NCBI GenBank assembly: GCA_013397435.1
Contig: VZRG01000750.1
Span: 62,001 to 126,000 of the forward strand
Direction of reading: 5' to 3'
From: Erythrocercus mccallii
Taxonomy: Eukaryota; Chordata; Aves; Passeriformes; Dicruridae
Length of the DNA: 64,000 nt
Position numbers and translations under genes: made by a program. Under the pieces are notes generated by a model. That model was given only the letters and a program-made list of their open reading frames with translations. It did not search any database and was not told the DNA's origin. Shown one piece after another: positions 1 through 12,240 of the stretch; position 1 is the stretch's first letter; each line of letters begins with the position of its first letter.

Positions 1-2850
1 CACTTAGGGTATATGCAATCAGCATTTTTGCTTATGGTGAATTCTATATTTATCCTGTCTGCACCCGTGAGGCACGCAACACACATGGCTCCAATACAGC
101 TTCTACAAATCCAGTAGTGAAATGTTTTGATCCACCAATTTTGTTTATTTCTTAGTTTTGCTGTGAAATTTGCTGGGTACTGTTTCCAAGGTACATCAGG
201 AAGTCAATTTCAAAAGTCTTGCTGGGAGAATTCTAATGCATTTGAAATTTTTTACCATGGTACTTAATCTATTTTACCTTCATTATCAGGAATCTTGTCA
301 CATATGTGATAAGACTTTGTTACTGCATTAGAAAATTGAATACTGATAAGAGGATATTATATATGATAAAAATTTGATCAGACTGTTATATTGTAGCAGA
401 ACAGAAGTCAGTTTCCAGATTCAAAGAATTACATTATGGAAGAACAAGGAGTACACTAGCTCCCTCTCATAGCTGACATAGGAATACTGACAGTGGTCCT
501 ATTCCTGGATTTGTAAAGCATATGTAAGATTGGAACTCAGTCCATCTCTGCATTCCTCTTTCCTGGCTTTGCAAAGTTCTAGGATATTTTAGGTAAAAAT
601 TACATCTGTTTCCTGAGTGCTTATCTATAGTATTATTCCACGGTTTTCTATCATTTCTATTTTTCTCATTGTTGCTATTGTTTGCTGCTACTAGACCTCT
701 TATTTCTTCTGCACTTCTTCTTTATGATCCATTTTATTTCATCACAATATCTGTATACCAACTTCCTAATATTTTGTAGGTTTTCTGAGGTTTATACACT
801 TGCTTTTATATTATGCTTTTGGAGGAAACCTGATCATCATGAGAGATTTTTTGCTAATCGAAGTGTGATTTTTTTTCTAATCATTTTGAAAACTCCAAGA
901 ACTCTTTTTTTTTTTTTTAATCTGTGTAAATTAACTTCTCCTGTCTGACCTTTATGAGTCCCAATTTGTTTGGAAATTTTATTGACAGATGAGTTATACT
1001 TTATAGCACAGAGTTTAAAAAAATAAACTTTTTTCTCAAAAATGGCCACTGATGTCTTCATATGCTAACAGTGTCAGACTTTCTGTGAAAGTGAGCATCT
1101 CACCCTTAAATCCATTCTCTAGCATAAAAATGTCCCACATTTCTATTGGTGGAGTAGCTGTGACAAATGTCTGCATCCAAATCCAGACAGCAAATCCTGA
1201 AACTACAGTCCTGGAAATACCAGCATGGGAAACTGCCCCTTATGCCAGTTAGAAAGTCTGAATATTAACAATTTGTATTGCAACCTGCCCTATATATCTG
1301 ACCAAAAACCCTGACCTGGAATTTGGATCATCCAGAGACATCCCACAAGAATATTCATGAAAGTCCTTAGTATACACCAAAAAAAAAGTTGCTTAATAAA
1401 TACTGTTCTGCTTTAAAATCAGCTATCTAGTTTGCATTACTACTAAGACACAACACCAGTTCAGGGATTTTAGCTTAGTGAAGTAGGCTCTTGGATTGTT
1501 CCTAAGGTGTTGGATTTCACAAAAGAGTTAAATCTTTCCAGCCAAGAACAGAGAGCCAACTTCAACACTAAGATATACAGACATGTTTTTCATGTATGAA
1601 AAGGAGAAAATGGGGAAAATATATGGAAAGAAAAAAGGGAATAATATGAATTTTACAGTCAAGGTAGGACAGAATGTTGTTTTCACCTTGCTTTTGTAAG
1701 TTTAGACAGTAATATGCCTATCACTTTCCAAGAATAAAGCCAAAAACAAAGACCATTTGACTGATGAATGCCTCAAAGGTATTTGAGTAAATGGGCCTCT
1801 TGTAGAGCCCACAAATAATTTTCAGAGAAAACTCAGGTCCCAGGAATGCAGGAATGTCTTTACATGTCAAGGGCAAGATGAGACAGCTTCTAAAATCCTG
1901 CATAGGCTCCTGGTGAGAGATGCTAACCTGGGATTTTGTGTGTTCTGTACATTATATAAGGATGACCATGCTTGTTTTAAATTAGATAATTAAGTCATTG
2001 CTAAAAAAGTTAATATGGAGCTTTGCAGTGCCTGGTTGCCTAATTTTTTTTTCTTGTCTCTCTTTTCTGAGCAATGCTGAGTGTGTGCTGCTACAGCTTC
2101 AACACTAGCTGCACATAAACACAGATGGACTTTTGGAACTGCTACACAAGTTACAGAAGTTCTCAAAAATGCACATTCAAACTGAAAACGGAGGCATCTC
2201 TGGTAAATGGAAGAAACACAGGGCAGTTGCATTCCTCCAAAGACATTGTTCTTTTTCTTCCATCCCAAGTTATTCGAGCTGTTTGAGGGGATAACGCTGA
2301 GTCTTCACATGTGAAGATAGGGTAAAGAGATCTGATTTAAAGTGCTGTTCTATAAATTTCTCCTGGAACATTTCCATTAAATCTAGCATTTGGGAAAGCA
2401 TCTGAGCCGAAAAAAAGCTTCCAGCCTGATGAGAATGTGAGCAGTTTCACAAAAAATACCTTTTTGCAGAAGCAGAATCACAAACAGATCTCAAACAGAC
2501 AGCAGTAAAACCGCTGCCACTAATACCTTCAAGACATGGCAAGAGCAGCCTCTGATGACCTTCAAATATAGTGTGATAGTAGCATTTATTTGTTACCAGA
2601 GTGTTTATGAAAGAGGGACTTGTACAACACACACACGGCACCCCTATTCCACAACAGCTTCTTATCTAAATAGACAGGCAGATAAAAGCTAAAGAGAGGA
2701 TTAAGCACACAAACAGAGCAAGAGGAGCAAGAGCTGGCAAATTTCACATCAGTTCACCTACTTTTGTTTACTTGTCCTTTGGGCAGAGTTTAATTAGAAA
2801 GGGATTATTTGACAAAAAGACAGAGGACAGGATAGATATTAAAGATGGCC

Positions 2851-2868
2851 AGAGGGAGGGAGGGAGGA
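2851..2868. repeat. GGGA simple repeat
   Basis: Repeated GAGG/GAGGG units in a purine-rich stretch. Short microsatellite. Confidence 0.8.
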
Positions 2869-4676
2869 GAGACACACAAAGTCTGGAGTGAGGCTGAGCT
2901 CAGAGTCTGTAAGAAATGAAGCTCAGGGGGTTGCAGAAGGTGGCTACATGGCACAGGGCAGCACTGTTCCTAATTGGAGCTGTGAAAAGCAGTCAGGTGT
3001 CTATGTGTGAACTGTATGGGGACTGAGGCACTACCCTGTCTTGCCTCTAACAACTGCATAGCACAGAAGTAGCCCTGAATTGGTAATAAGGACACGCAGC
3101 CAGCCCGTGTGTCTCATATAGCTATGAGGCTATACAGAAAAGTTGCTGGTTTTAATTTCTTCTGTACCAGAATCAACCTTGAGCTGGCTCCTCCAAAACC
3201 ATTTGTCTGGCTGATCATCAGTGTGATGCAAAAAGCTCCTGGATCCCAGAGGGGGTCTATTCTCTGTTGACTCAGACCAGAATGATGAGGAAATCAGGCT
3301 CAGCTGACAACAGAGCCTGGTTTCTGAAGCCTGCATCCTCCACGGATGCCCCTCACTGCATTGAGGCATGAAGAAGCTGGGGCCACTGTGAGAACCTGAA
3401 AGTAGCAATGATGACTGAGAAACTGAAATTAAAAAGATGTCTGAAAAAGAGCCAAATAAACCCTCATGTTAACACAGTCTGCTGGGAGGTAGAAAGGACA
3501 CTGCTGTTGCTTATTTTTCCTAATAAAAGGTAATTTATATGGCCTTTAAAATTAATTCTCTGGTAAATTTTGCAGACAGGAGCTACTTGTATACTGCTGT
3601 AGCCATCAGTGAAATGCAGAGGGAAAGATGGAGGAACTGCCAGTGGATGGTGGTGTTGTATAAGATAAAAGAAGTAGTTTTTCACTTCTTATCTTCCAGT
3701 TATCTACCAGGGTAGCTAATAAACACAATAATGCTTCACTCCTCTCTAGCTGTAAAAATAGTATACCATAGTGGCTGGAAAGCAACTCAGGCTAAGACAC
3801 AGAGGAGATGAGAAAACTGCAGAAAGAAGCAGAATGAAATTAGGAGATGGAATTAAATAGGAAGGTCAGAAAGCAGAGAAAGCAGATGTAAACATGGGGA
3901 AAGGAGACCAGACGAGAGGCCAGATGGTGACCAGGGGAAAGAATCAAAAAATGGTACTTGGACAAATAATTGGTTGCAAAATGTGATTTTTTTTTTTTAA
4001 TGGATACAAAATATCAATCAAAGACTGAGAATTTAGGGTGTATTCTGGACTGAAAGCGAAAGAAAATGGGATTTGTGTACAACAGATTTTCTCCTCAGCT
4101 TCTCCCTTCCTGCCAACCATATGTCTCATCAGTGCATCTCAGGATGCAGGTTTTACACTGGAAATAACTTAACCATTACTGATCCTATATTGGGGAAATA
4201 TTTTTGAATTCACATCGTATTACTTTGATCAATTCTTGCACTCATTCCTGGGGAGGGTTCATCTTTAATTGAGAATTTGTATATACAATGTTGTTTGAAA
4301 TTTTGAAGCCTATCTTAGGAATCACAGAAAGAATGATGATAAAAAAATTAAAATCTGAACAGGTTATTAACACCATTTCTAACAATACACAAACTTTTGC
4401 CTCATCACAGAATTCTGTTCCAGAAATGAAAAAAAATCTGTAATTTCTTTTTCTTCCTATTCGGACTAAACTTTTCCTTCTTTGAAGTGTAATTCATCTT
4501 CCTAGACTCCTAATTGTACATGAAATAATTCTTCTTGCTCTGTGTGTGTTATACTCTGAAATCTTTGTGTGTGAATATATTTGCCACATCAAAGAATCCC
4601 TTTGAAAATACTGTTTGGAGCTGAATGTCTTATAGGGGCCCTGCAGTAATCTGAAGTGCTGCTCACTACGAGAGTG

Positions 4677-5046
4677 TCATAGAATGGCTGAGTGAGCAAG
4701 GGGCCTTTGCTGATCACAGTGTCCAACCCCCAGGAAGACCCAGGGTCAGCTAGAACAGGCTGCTCAGCTGGGTTTTGCATATTTCTAAGAATGTAGACTT
4801 TGCAACCTCCCTGGAGACCACTGTCCCAGTGCTCAATCATTCTTATATTAAAAAATTCTGTTCAAATAGAATTTATTATATTTCAGTTTGTACCTGTTGC
4901 CTCATATCCTTTTGCTTGGCAACATCGAGGAGCCTGGTTCTGCCTCTTTACTCCCTCTCATCAAGTATTTTTGAATGCTGTTAAGATATCCCCCTGAGTC
5001 ATGTCTTCTGAAAGCTAAACAACCCCAGCTGTACTCAGCATGCAGG
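4677..5046 (-). mobile_element. CR1 LINE 3' fragment, older copy, minus orientation
   Basis: Reading + strand, it begins TCATAGAATGGCTGAGTGAG and continues through CCTCCCTGGAGACCACTG and TCTGAAAGCTAAACAACCCC to AGCATGCAGGG. These are diverged CR1 3' UTR and ORF-end landmarks in reverse. It is more decayed than the copies near 53-54 kb. Confidence 0.85.
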
Positions 5047-5580
5047 GTAATACATGTATAATACACTTGGCCTTGAAGAATAGTTCACTGAAACTGCAAA
5101 CACTTCCAGACGTACAAATCTGCAAGAAGGAAAAAGAAACTGGAAGTGAGAGGTAACTGACATCTTCATAGAAAAACAGGGTCACAACCTTATTAAATTA
5201 TACATGACAACTTCTCAAGCTGCTTAATGAAAGTGAAGAGGCAATTTTTAATGTGAGAACAACTTTGCAATAACCACTTTTGGAAACAATAAAAATATAC
5301 CCATCCTCACATAAAATAACTAAAAAATATTTGAAATTTTTCTGTTTGGAGGGGACACTGACTAAGAACTCATCTAATTGGTATTTCTCTTAAAGCTTTT
5401 CAATACCAAAATATCAAAATGAGAAAGAGCAACAGAGCAATACAACCAAGAACTATAGCATGTTTTTAAAGAAAGAAAATGTTTCTACACCCATATTTTG
5501 CATCAGCTACATTTCCAAAAAGGCAGATATGAGATGCACATAAAGCCCTTTTGGCTCAGAGGCCTTCAGAAATAATGGAA

Positions 5581-5617
5581 AATACTAATACTACTACTGC
5601 TAATAATAATAATAATC
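5581..5617. repeat. TAA/TAC trinucleotide repeat
   Basis: Imperfect (TAC)n followed by (TAA)n, about 12 units. A microsatellite. Confidence 0.9.
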
Positions 5618-7980
5618 ATGTAATAAATTAATTTAACTGTGCAAGATAAGGTAACATGGGATACAAGGAACAAAGCATTATATGAGTAATGGCAGTATCA
5701 CACTGGTTATGTTATAATAGATAAACCATAAGGGAGTTTATTGGTGGTAACAACAACATCAAAATTATTTTTGTGAGATTCCATAGACGGAACCAGCAGC
5801 AACAGCACTGGGAAAACGAGCTTCTGCACATACACAGAATCCATTATGTAAACAATGATAAGCATGATACTGTCTGACACTTGGAGACAGGATTCCATCA
5901 AAGCATAAAACAATCTTGTCAGATGAGAGGTCAGTACTTGTAGAGCTGACAGACAACCTGCTTCCTGTCTTTGCAACTTTTTCAGAAGAGGTTTTATACA
6001 GCATTTCTATGAGTTCAAACACAGCTGATTACTAAAGCAACTCGAGCAAAATCACCAACAATATACATTATAGTAGTGTTTAAATTATTTAAAAATTCTC
6101 CAAGCCTTGCCAGGCTTAATTAAAGGCAATCTCCACACTATTTCCTATTTTCTTCTATTTTGTTAAAAAATAGTGGAATTAGATTTTTTTTTTACTTCTG
6201 CTGAACTATGTATTATGATAGCCACTAACTTTTTCAATGACAGTTATCACCACACATATAGATCAGGAAGTTTCAGGTCAGGTCCTTAAGAGTCCTGCTG
6301 ACTGTCCACCTGTCCCTTTCAGAAAACAATAGCAACATCCATCCCCTCCTGCAAAAGAATGGCAAGAAACTCTTAGGTAAAAAATATATACTGTTTCCAC
6401 AATAAAGATAAATTTCCATACATTTGCATATATTTCTATCTCTCTAAGTAGGTTTTTAATTTACTCCCTCTAACCACAGCTTCAGTGGCACACAACCCTG
6501 GAGCACACATTAGGGTTTTTTGCAAGACCTTTCCTGAAACTCCTGCCTACCAGATCAGTCTTGTGCACAGGAAATACAGTCATTTCATACTTCACTCTCA
6601 CACGGTAAATGTAGTAAGAAAAACCCTGATGAACAAATGCAGATGCTGTGGATGACAAGGAATAGCTAAAAACTGTGATAGAAAAACAGTGAACATTGCT
6701 AGGCTAAGCAAGAAAGAGTAACTATTACCTTACGCTCAAAGAGGGAAAAACTAAGCTAGTGTAAAGATACAAGCACATGTAGTACTTTAGACATCTCCCT
6801 TCCTGTCTTTTCTTTGACTGCTAAACATCTCCCATTAGCATTACAAGATACTGAGCTACCAGCTTTCTTCTTCTGTTTAGAGAAAATATATGGCAAAAGA
6901 TCCCATCTCTGCAGGCTTTCTTCACATAAAGAGACATATTTGATAACTTCATTTTTTAAAGCTGGTAACTACAATGTTCGATTTAATTTGCTACCCTGCT
7001 GAGGACAGTCTTGTGAACAGTAAATCTATCAGTTACTCTATCAGCTAGATCTAGAAAGATCCTTTCCCAGCATCAAGAGAAAAACAACGTGCCAAGCATA
7101 GGAAGAAACATGTTTTCAGCTCCTTATGACTCCTCATGATAGAAGCTTAAGGCAGCCCCACAAGTAACAGAAGGTTGTGTACTGGTATGCAAGCAAGTGA
7201 ATGATAGTCTCTTTGACCAGATGTACTATAGTCTTTATCTCCGTTAACTGGAAGATAGTGGTCAGCCTGATCTTTTGCCACTTACAGTGAAAAAAAAATT
7301 ATTTCCATTTAGATGTTAGAAAATACCAAAGAAAAGTCATATCACTATCAAGATGAGCATCGTTTGTTTATCAGTGATCATCCTAAAGCAGGCTGAGGTG
7401 TTTTCCTCATAATTATGCTCAATTACTGCCATGCTTTTTTTATACCCTTATCTCCCTTGTCACACTAAACAGCATCTAAGTACATTTGTCTTTTTAAGAG
7501 TGTACAGTCTAAAAATGTTTCAGAAGAAAGCAGAGGTAAATGGGATCAAGCAGTCCTCAGAGGTACATTGACTAGTAACTTGTTGTGTAAAGGTAGGCAC
7601 TTTTAGGATAATTTTTCCTGTTCTAACTAAGGGGTTCTAGGACTTCACAACTGTGATAGCAACAGCATAACAGCAAAGATTCTTGAAGGCCCCAGAGAAA
7701 CCTGGAGATATTTTTCGACTGCAGAAGTAGTCTATGTTCATGAAAGGCAATGAAGAACTGCATCCATGCATCACTTGCTTCAATTTTGTGTTCAGACTAG
7801 AATTCCACCATGGTCTCTGCAACTGCATAACAGCAGAACATCAGGCTCCTTGTTTTGAAGGAGAGAGGTGTCATAGAAAATAGAGGAGTTTGCTTTCAGC
7901 CTGAGCAGTAAGCTCGACTTTTGATGGAAAGTTAGTCTGAGTTAGGGACTACAGCTCAGTGCCTAAAGGTAGTCACGGAT

Positions 7981-8600
7981 TGTGAGGAATAAAATCCCAG
8001 ATTGCAGATTCAAGTTAACAAGTTTACCATTGTTAAAGGTTCTTGTTAAAAGGTCTATCATTGTTAATGATGTTAATTACTTACCTATTGTAATTGCAGT
8101 TGAAGATGCCTCCTCCCTAAGTCCGTTGACCCCTTTTTTTATTGTACCCCCGTATCCCCTTGCTGTCAAGAACCACTTCCGTTGCTCCCAAGAGGCTTTG
8201 CACACAAGCCATATGCAAATTAAGGCCATCGGGCATAATTTGGACTCTCAGACTGACAAGTCAGCATGTAGCAGCAGAGAAAAGATTATGACACCAGTCC
8301 GGAAAAGCCACGAGGAGCCAAGAATCATCACTGGAGCCGAGCCCCACCCATCACCATGACCAAACCAGGCCCAACCAGGAAGACACCCCTAGACCCCGAG
8401 CCATCTGTGTCTTCCCAGGGACTCCCATGAGGCCGGAAGCCCCAGCTCTGCCATGCGGCAAAGCTGAACGCCTCCTCAGCATTGTCCAGTGGGAGCAGCG
8501 GCGGTGTGTGCAATCCTTGGGCCCCCACCCCAGAGCTGTCCTTAATAAAGCCCTTTTCAAAAAGGAGCTGGTCTCCTGGCCCATCCTTGACATGGATGAG
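7981..8600 (+). mobile_element. Solo LTR-like block of an endogenous retrovirus (boundaries uncertain)
   Basis: A stretch whose second half is clearly richer in GC than its surroundings. It has an AATAAA at about 8543 followed by CCCTTTTCAAAAAGGAGCTG and TGGTCTCCTGGCC, which resembles the R-U5 part of avian retroviral LTRs. A likely start is TGTTAAAGG at 8031, or TGTGAGG at 7981. I could not find a matching target-site duplication, and no gag, pol or env sequence is adjacent. The two possible starts and an unclear end make this approximate. The 125-residue open frame inside has no recognised homology. Confidence 0.5.
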
Positions 8601-11600
8601 ATCAGAGACTCAGTTAATCTACTATCTCATCTGTGTTTATGGCAAATAAATGGATAAAAAAATAACATAAAGAACAGGAAAGCAAAAGTGACCCAGTTCC
8701 CAGCTTGCCTTCAGTGCATTTGACTGATTTTGTGGAATCTGATTTTGCTGCAACTGGAAGAACTTGTGTATCTGCTTCCCAGATGGTTTCACTGTTCAAA
8801 AATGTCTCAAAATTCTTCTTATTCTTAAAGGAAGAAAATTTTTCTAATATCATAATTAAATTGGAAACTATTTTGTCTCAGCAAGCTGCCAAGACATAAA
8901 AACTCAGAAAAAAACAGGCAATACATGCCTGAAAATGAAATTGGGTATTTTCCTCTTCTATCTTACAAGAAAAACTGAGTCATTTAATCATTCTCTCAAC
9001 CTTTATGTCACTTGTCTTTCAGACCAAAGATTTCAAGGCTTGGTAGTATTTCCTTATAGGGAAGCCCTTCCATTCTTCTGATAACTCTCACCACCATCAC
9101 ATTCAAATTTCTAGTCTTACTAGGCCATATTAATATTGCAGGAGAAAAGAGAGAGACACATCATTTCATTTTTTTTAAAAAATTTCCTTTCCCTGCAGAT
9201 CAAGAGGCTGAGAGACAAGGCTTGATTTGGCCAAATTCAACAGCAGAGAAGGGACCAGAAGAATCCAGGTTTCCTCACTTTTAATCAGAAGCCTGAAGCT
9301 CTGCCTAGTGTGTGTTGGTTGCTAAGCATCTATCTGGCTCTTATGGAAATAATGAATACCAGAGAAAGGCTTGACATTATTTAAAACTTACTTCAAAATT
9401 TTATATCTCCCCTTCCCTAGGGTGAGAAATATCTCTCAAGTAAATGCGGTATGGAAATTTTAAGGAAAACAGTTGACTAGACCAGTAGAGAAATTATTCA
9501 GGGTGCAGAAAATACCTGAAGTAGAACAGAGATGGTATAGACTCCAGCTGATGTTTTAAAACATGACATCCTTTTATCAGTAAGATGATTTAGCTGGCCT
9601 CCTGATTTGCATACCTAGGTAGAATACTTAAAATTCAACACTGTACATAACAGGCCATCTTCTTCAAGGCCATCTTGATGTGACAACATCCTGAGCCCCA
9701 GACTTACCAAAAATTTAAAACAAAAGTTTGAATGGAGTTCTTGAAGGCCTAAACTGACTTTTTTTTTTTTCAACCAAAGGAAACAGCTTTAGTTGTATTT
9801 AAACATCATATCAATGATTATTCTAGGTATGTGCAACAATGCACTCAGATGACCAGTAACAAGTTAAATTTCACCCATTTGTAAGCACTTATCCTGGGTG
9901 AATGGATATTTTGGCACCCAGTTTTGCCATTCCCATGTCTTGGTAGTATATTTGTAATGTATTACTGAATTTCAGTAGAATTTTTCTTAATCACCTTTTT
10001 AACAATATATAATTATTGTTGACAGCAAACCAACTAGAAGAAACAATTCTAGATTAATTAATAGTGACCTATAATTAAACTATGCAGTACTTAGAGATGG
10101 AGTGGTCCCTAGATAATATTGCTTTAGTTTTAATGAGTGTTTATCATTCTTGTTTGCTTCCCCTGTGGCAGTTATCAAGGTTAGTTATACAATTTCTTAA
10201 TCAAGTGGAACTACATAGAAGGTACTGTCTTAGCAGAAAACAGCTTGAAATATTCATGATTTAAGCATAATCTCAAAGGATGCAAACTCCTGCCCTACAA
10301 ATTTTTAATCATAGTTTTCCTACAGAGCTCAATCTTTTCCTTGAGTCATATCCTGACACTAAAAACAGTGCCATATTTTAGGATTGTTCTTGTTCCTTTA
10401 TCCCTGAAAGATAAGAATGTGTTATTAAATGTCTGCCTTCTCCAACATGTGAATGGCTCAAAAATGCACTTTTATATGAAAGCTTTGATATAGGATTTCT
10501 GATTCCTGGCCCAGGCTTCACTAAGCAGTTTCCAGAGTAATTAAGTAAATCTCTTTATTGCACATTTTCAAAATTTAGTCTGACAAATCAGATTCCTAAT
10601 GGAATTAAAAGATCACATTCCTACCAAATTCCATATGGAGTTTGGTACCCAGAGTGCTCTGAGAAAATAATCTGCCTTTCACCAATTCCGCATTCTCAGA
10701 TGACACCAGAAATGGCAGATTCCACTACCCTGAGAAAAATTCTCTTTGCTTCCAATTGTTGCAGATTGAAAGCTGAAGTAAGAAATAAGGTAACATATGG
10801 AGGGGAGCTTCATCTTTCAAATATAACATGCATATAAATGTTTCCTAAAGCTTACCTAGTTCACAAAGTTAATACTTCTATACTTACACTATATACAAGA
10901 TGATTATCATCTATAAAATATGTAAAGACGCACATTGGTACTGCTAAAGAATGATCCTTATATAATGATAAATGTTTCTTCAGTAGAAATCCTAATTGTC
11001 TCCACTGTTGCTTTGCATTGTCCTGCTGGCAAGGTAGACTTAGTTTGTTTTGTTGGAACAATAAAACAAGATGCATGAAAGTTTATGCTCTAAAAAAAAG
11101 CAAATCTTGTCTTGTCCCAGCCCAGTCTGCACAGTAGCTGGTCTGAGTAGTTAAAATCAGGCAATCTTGGAAAGGGAGGGAGGTTACCATTGTTTAAATC
11201 CTAAGTAAAAATAGAATACTGGTTGAGTTCAAATGAAGGTTGTTCTTAAAGTAACTTGTGCTTACAGATTCTTGCTGCCAGTCTAGATACTTCTTACGGC
11301 AAAGCACTTGGACAAAAGAAATTTCATGGGGAGAGACCACTAGAAATGCCTATCTGGTAACATTTTGAGGTGCAATGCAACAGTAAAAAAGTTATTGGAA
11401 AATAAAAGGGTAAGTATGGAACAGTTACACTTGCCAATATGTAACCGGAATTGTTATCTGTGAAACTGGAGCAGAGCTGTTTGAGCAATGTATTCAGTCA
11501 CTGACAATTCTTGGCCTAGTTAGAGCTATGTGCTTGAAACATCATTTCCCACCACTTTGTATTTTCTCCTACTATGCAGCACTTTCCCTGCCCCAGTCAC

Positions 11601-12122
11601 AGTTTGGCATCAGGTTGTGCCAGCCCTGAACACTGCTGCTATTTACTGCTGAGTCATCACTTCACCACTGTCACAGAACATCATCATCACTGCTCCGACA
11701 GGAGTGGTGCAACAGCAACCCTGTGGTACAGGAAGGGAGAGAGGATTGCAAGACACAGGCAGCGGAAGAGCTGAGCACTGTACGTTCTTTCAAGAAAAAG
11801 CTGTCTCAAGGAAGTTCCCTGGGGTTTATGGTCACCAGTTTGGAAACAGCACCATTAGCTCTTCCTGTGCTCACATGCCATACCTCCAGAATGCCCAGAG
11901 GATCAATGCTTGAAGGCAATGGGAACTAGAAGAGACTTCCGTTGTTTATCATGGTGTTGTTGAAGTCTTCTGGGGTTGACAGATGCCGCTCCAGAAGGTT
12001 AATAAGATGAAGAAAGCTCTTCCAGCTGGACCGTAAGAGGGATTATGTCTGAGCAGCAGATAAACAGATTATTCCAGAAACAGACACTGCTTTTTTTTAA
12101 AACTTCGTCACTCCTGTCTTAC

Positions 12123-12240
12123 CACTCCAGTTCCCCCGGCTAGAAGTGTGGGCGTTGGAGGGGTTCGCCCAGCTCTTGCACTCTGGCACCTCTTGCACTC
12201 TGCCTAGTTGCAATTCAATGCAGTCCAAGGCTGGAGACAC
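12123..12240 (-). other. Exon-like segment on the minus strand, identity unknown
   Basis: Read on the minus strand, a pyrimidine tract and TTTTTCAG precede the segment, and GGAGTG followed by GTAAGAC ends it. The 118 bp are GC-richer than the flanks and open in one frame (VSPALDCIELQLGRVQEVPE and on). It contains the direct repeat CTCTTGCACTCTG twice on the + strand. I recognise no protein family. It could be an exon of an antisense or non-coding transcript, or part of a repeat. Confidence 0.3.

Noticed and set aside
9000..9140. Possible very old CR1 fragment (AGCCCTTCCATTCTTCTGAT region)
   Set aside because: A loose resemblance to the CR1 antisense tail only; too short and diverged to call by eye.
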